DNA of 7,964 nt from Burkholderiales bacterium (lineage in GTDB: Bacteria > Pseudomonadota > Gammaproteobacteria > Burkholderiales > Burkholderiaceae_F): NCBI GenBank assembly GCA_021298875.1, contig JAJTHJ010000396.1, forward strand, positions 1-7,964, written 5' to 3'. The translations under genes were made by a program, and so were the position numbers. This document shows, piece by piece, positions 6,262-7,964 of this stretch (its first letter is position 1; the number at the start of each line of letters is the position of its first letter). The notes below the pieces were generated by a model that was not told the origin of the DNA, searched no databases, and was given only the letters and a program-made list of their open reading frames with translations.

Positions 6262-6630
6262 TCAATGCCGGGGCATGAAGCGGCGCAGCGCCTTGCTACG
6301 GACCGTGTGGTCTTCCGCCAGCCCGGCGATGTGCATGCAGGCCGAGCGGCACAGCGCCACCACGTTGGCGTCGGCCACCGCGTAATAGGTCATCGCGCCC
6401 TCGCGCCGGCGCGTCAGCACGCCGCGGGCGTACATCAGATTCAGGTGGCGCGACACGTTGGTCTGGGTCGAGGCCACGCGCGCCACGACGTCACCCACGC
6501 TGCGCTCGCCATCGCACAGTGCATTGAGGATCTTCAGCCGGGTCGGTTCCGCCAGCAGCGCGAAGTAGCCGGACACCGTCTCGAACAGGCGTTCCAGGTC
6601 GGCGTCGGCGGAGGCGGCAGCAGCAGACAT
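6262..6630 (-). CDS. ArsR/SmtB-family transcriptional regulator (SoxR-like repressor of the sox operon)
   Basis: This 122-residue winged-helix regulator shows the ArsR/SmtB core. Residues 21-38 (YFALLAEPTRLKILNAL) are the classic entry helix. The GERSVGDVVARV segment leads into the recognition helix TQTNVSRHLNLMYARGVL, and the wing is RRREGAMTYYAV. It has three cysteines: Cys39 after the ALAEPTR-type helix, and Cys94 and Cys98 in the C-terminal helix (VALCRSACMH). Persulfide sensors of this family (SqrR, BigR, SoxR of Paracoccus-type sox clusters) use one cysteine in the second helix and one in the fifth, so sulfane-sulfur sensing is plausible. A Cys94-Cys98-His100 cluster would also suit a metal sensor. 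It is first in the operon, and a palindrome sits just before its start, which fits autoregulation. The stop overlaps a TTG codon of the soxC frame. The family is sure; the signal sensed is inferred. Confidence 0.92.
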   Translation of the reverse strand: MSAAAASADADLERLFETVSGYFALLAEPTRLKILNALCDGERSVGDVVARVASTQTNVSRHLNLMYARGVLTRRREGAMTYYAVADANVVALCRSACMHIAGLAEDHTVRSKALRRFMPRH

Positions 6631-6632
6631 TT

Positions 6633-6648
6633 ATGCGCATATGCTCAT
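6633..6648. promoter_or_regulatory. Operator-like palindrome upstream of the ArsR-family gene
   Basis: ATGCGCAT at 6633-6640 faces ATGCTCAT at 6641-6648, a 16-bp inverted repeat with 7 of 8 pairs matched. It contains the perfect palindrome GCATATGC. AT-containing repeats of this size, centred between promoter and start, are typical ArsR/SmtB operators. It ends 2 nt from the regulator's start codon, so it would sit in the first transcribed bases and could block transcription of the whole sox operon. Binding is inferred from position and symmetry. Confidence 0.5.
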
Positions 6649-6665
6649 GCGAGCGAGCGGTGCGC

Positions 6666-6694
6666 ATGCTGCTCGCAGCGGGCGAGCGGGTCAA
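6666..6694 (-). promoter_or_regulatory. Candidate sigma-70-type promoter of the arsR-sox operon
   Basis: On the minus strand TTGACC (6694-6689) is a good -35 match. A 17-nt spacer later, CAGCAT (6671-6666) is a poor -10, agreeing with TATAAT at only three positions. Transcription would start near 6659, just upstream of the operator-like palindrome. The spacer also holds a GCTCGC/GCGAGC inverted repeat (6671-6687). The assignment is tentative, but this is the only gap of promoter size ahead of the operon. Confidence 0.3.
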
Positions 6695-6696
6695 CG

Positions 6697-6719
6697 AAAA
6701 CCCGCCGTGCAGCGCGGCG
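6697..6719 (-). terminator. Weak terminator candidate downstream of the MFS gene
   Basis: On the minus strand CGCCG and CGGCG (6719-6715 and 6707-6703) form a 5-bp stem with a 7-nt loop. It is followed by two G (a third base pair is not formed) and TTTT at 6700-6697. It lies about 95 nt after the MFS stop and directly before the candidate promoter, where a transcription boundary is expected. The stem is short, so this is only a suggestion. Confidence 0.25.
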
Positions 6720-6813
6720 AACGTGAGGCGGCTCACACAGAGCGGGTCGGCCGCCCCGGGCCAAGTCCGCATCGCGTCCGCGCCAGGAGCGTGCGCCCGT
6801 CGACCGACCGTCG

Positions 6814-7905
6814 TCACTCCGCCGGACGCGCGCGCGTCGCCAGCACCGCCCCGAGCAGCGCCAGCAGGAGAATCAAGCCAAAGCCACCGAGGTAGGCGGC
6901 AGCCGCCGGGCCGCGGCCCTGCGCCAAAGGCAGCCCGCCGGCCAGCGCCAGGGCCACTGCGGAGAACAAGGCATCGGCCAGTTGCAGCGCCGACGATGCC
7001 CGGCCTTGCCCCCCGGGCGGCGCACATTCGAGCATCAACGTGCCCAGCAACGGATACACGATGCCGATGCCGAGACCGGCCAGCGTCCAACCGGGCAGCG
7101 CAACCCACGCCGACAGCGCGGGAAAGACCGCCAGCGCCGACAACGCTGCGCCGGCGCCCAGCCCGACCATGCCCGTTTGCAGCAAGCGCGCGCGGCCGGC
7201 GCCCTGCGCAGGTCGACGGGCCTGCAGCCATGACCCCACGCTCCAGCCAAGCGCGCCGGCGGTCAGCACGACGCCCGCTTGCAACGGCGACAAGCCTCGC
7301 TCGTGCACCAGCAGCAGGGGCAGCAGCACCTCGCCGCAAACAAACGCCGCCGCCGCCAGACCGCGCAGGGCGACGACGGCCGGCAGCCCGGCGCCGCCAC
7401 GGAAGGTCCCGGCCGGCAGCAGGCGGGGGGCGAAGACGGCAAGGCCGAGCACGGCCAACCCAAGCAGCAGCGGCCCGCCATCTTTGGCCGCGCCGGCACT
7501 GGCCGGATACAGCAGGGCGGCCGCCGCCGCAGCGCCCAGCGCCAGCCCGAGTTCCCACCGCGGCGCTGCGGCGGCGGGCGCACTGCCTGTCGGCCGTAGC
7601 GCCGGCAGGCGCCGCAAGCCCTGCCGCAGCAGCAGCGCCGCCGGCGCCGCCAGGACCGCCGCGATCCAGAAGGCCCAGCGCCAGCCGGCGTGCTCCGCAA
7701 TCAGCGCCGCCACTGTCGGGCCGACCAGGATCGGCACCACCCAGGCACCCGCGAACGCCGCGAAGATGCGCGGATGCAATGCCGACGGGTAGCAGCGGCC
7801 GACCAGCGCATAGAGCGCGACGATCGTCAGGCCGCCGCCGAAGCCTTGCAGGGATCGGCCCAGCACGAGCCAGAGCATCGACGGCGCCGCGCCCGCCGCC
7901 AACAC
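6814..7905 (-). CDS. MFS transporter, drug/proton antiporter-like, 5' end missing
   Basis: This is an inner-membrane major facilitator transporter fragment. About 363 residues are present, from the third membrane segment (MLWLVLGRSLQGFGGG, the usual end of TM3 and start of TM4) onward. A motif C-like segment follows in TM5 (ILVGPTVAALIAEHAGWRW) and then FWIAAVLAAPAA. I count about 12 hydrophobic segments, which together with the missing two would fit the 14-segment DHA2 layout, though this count is by eye. The substrate cannot be told. The apparent GTG start at 7905 is not real. It lies inside a conserved segment, and the bases from 7908 onward are an inverted copy of 7770-7826 that places a TAG at 7923-7921 in this frame. 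The true N-terminus is absent. The gene lies 183 nt upstream of the repressor on the same strand, and its link to sulfur oxidation is unknown. Confidence 0.85.
   Translation of the reverse strand: MLAAGAAPSMLWLVLGRSLQGFGGGLTIVALYALVGRCYPSALHPRIFAAFAGAWVVPILVGPTVAALIAEHAGWRWAFWIAAVLAAPAALLLRQGLRRLPALRPTGSAPAAAAPRWELGLALGAAAAAALLYPASAGAAKDGGPLLLGLAVLGLAVFAPRLLPAGTFRGGAGLPAVVALRGLAAAAFVCGEVLLPLLLVHERGLSPLQAGVVLTAGALGWSVGSWLQARRPAQGAGRARLLQTGMVGLGAGAALSALAVFPALSAWVALPGWTLAGLGIGIVYPLLGTLMLECAPPGGQGRASSALQLADALFSAVALALAGGLPLAQGRGPAAAAYLGGFGLILLLALLGAVLATRARPAE
7770..7826 (-). repeat. Inner arm of a perfect 57-bp inverted repeat (within the MFS gene)
   Basis: The reverse complement of this stretch equals 7908-7964 at all 57 positions. 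On the minus strand it encodes the MFS segment beginning IVALYALVGRCYP. It is the original copy, because it continues the protein in frame on both sides. The arms are separated by 81 nt. Confidence 0.95.
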
Positions 7906-7907
7906 CC

Positions 7908-7964
7908 CGATCGTCGCGCTCTATGCGCTGGTCGGCCGCTGCTACCCGTCGGCATTGCATCCGC
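7908..7964 (+). repeat. Outer arm of the 57-bp inverted repeat, at the right edge
   Basis: The last 57 bases are an exact inverted copy of 7770-7826 and read the same MFS residues (IVALYALVGRCYPSALHP) on the plus strand. Identity starts abruptly at 7908 and runs to the very end of the window. This looks like a fold-back chimera at a contig end. A real inversion is possible but less likely. Confidence 0.95.

Noticed and set aside
6227..6265. TTG start for soxC that overlaps the repressor stop (TTGA)
   Set aside because: It is attractive as a coupled start, but there is no ribosome site before it. The ATG at 6226 has GAGGGAG upstream and the Tat motif is complete from there.
4919..6385. 488-codon plus-strand open frame opposite soxC
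   Set aside because: It is an antisense shadow of soxC and the repressor in GC-rich DNA. The product is rich in Arg, His and Ala with no domain pattern, while the minus strand gives clear SoxC motifs.
6723..6736. GTGAG/CTCAC hairpin in the intergenic region
   Set aside because: It has only five base pairs and no T run or conserved partner; such stems are expected by chance here.
6491..7960. 489-codon minus-strand open frame across the repressor start and the MFS gene
   Set aside because: It is a frame shadow of the MFS gene with Arg/Gly-rich, non-membrane composition. It also crosses the fold-back junction at 7908.
1..7964. CRISPR array, tRNA, rRNA, insertion sequence, phage or toxin-antitoxin genes
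   Set aside because: I saw no spaced direct repeats, RNA gene signatures, transposase motifs or terminal repeats other than the edge fold-back. Coding space is filled by the genes listed.

Overview
The window is one arm of a thiosulfate-oxidising Sox gene cluster. It comes from a GC-rich proteobacterium, most likely a betaproteobacterium of the Burkholderiales type. That guess rests on the gene order, the GC-rich codon use and the two-monohaem SoxA/SoxX pair, not on any marker gene. Every convincing gene lies on the minus strand, so the operon reads from right to left. The odd length, the gene cut at each edge and a fold-back at the right end suggest a whole metagenomic or draft contig.

Layout in transcription order: (1) 7905-6814, an MFS exporter that has lost its N-terminus at the right edge. 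(2) 6813-6631, an intergenic control region with a candidate terminator, a weak promoter and a 16-bp operator-like palindrome. (3) 6630-6262, an ArsR/SmtB-family repressor with three cysteines. (4) 6226-4883 soxC and 4899-3826 soxD, the sulfane dehydrogenase, overlapping by 17 nt. (5) 3767-3300 soxY and 3259-2948 soxZ, the carrier. (6) 2874-2398, a DsrE-family lipoprotein. (7) 2341-1499 soxA and 1488-871 soxX, the c-type cytochrome that loads thiosulfate on the carrier. (8) 799-323, a periplasmic TlpA-like thioredoxin. (9) 298-1, the first 99 codons of soxB.

Together these encode the complete periplasmic Sox multienzyme: SoxAX attaches thiosulfate to the SoxY cysteine, SoxB hydrolyses off sulfate, SoxCD oxidises the remaining sulfane sulfur, and SoxB releases the second sulfate. 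Because soxCD is present, full oxidation to sulfate without sulfur-globule formation is expected. The thioredoxin probably keeps a Sox thiol (SoxY or SoxA) reduced, and the DsrE-like lipoprotein may carry sulfur at the membrane.

I see no novel defence, mobile or RNA system. The points worth following up are a perfect 57-bp inverted repeat at the right end that breaks the MFS gene, two strong intercistronic hairpins (soxZ/dsrE and soxX/tlpA), two lipoprotein signals (SoxX and the DsrE protein), and the Cys-containing repressor with its own likely operator.
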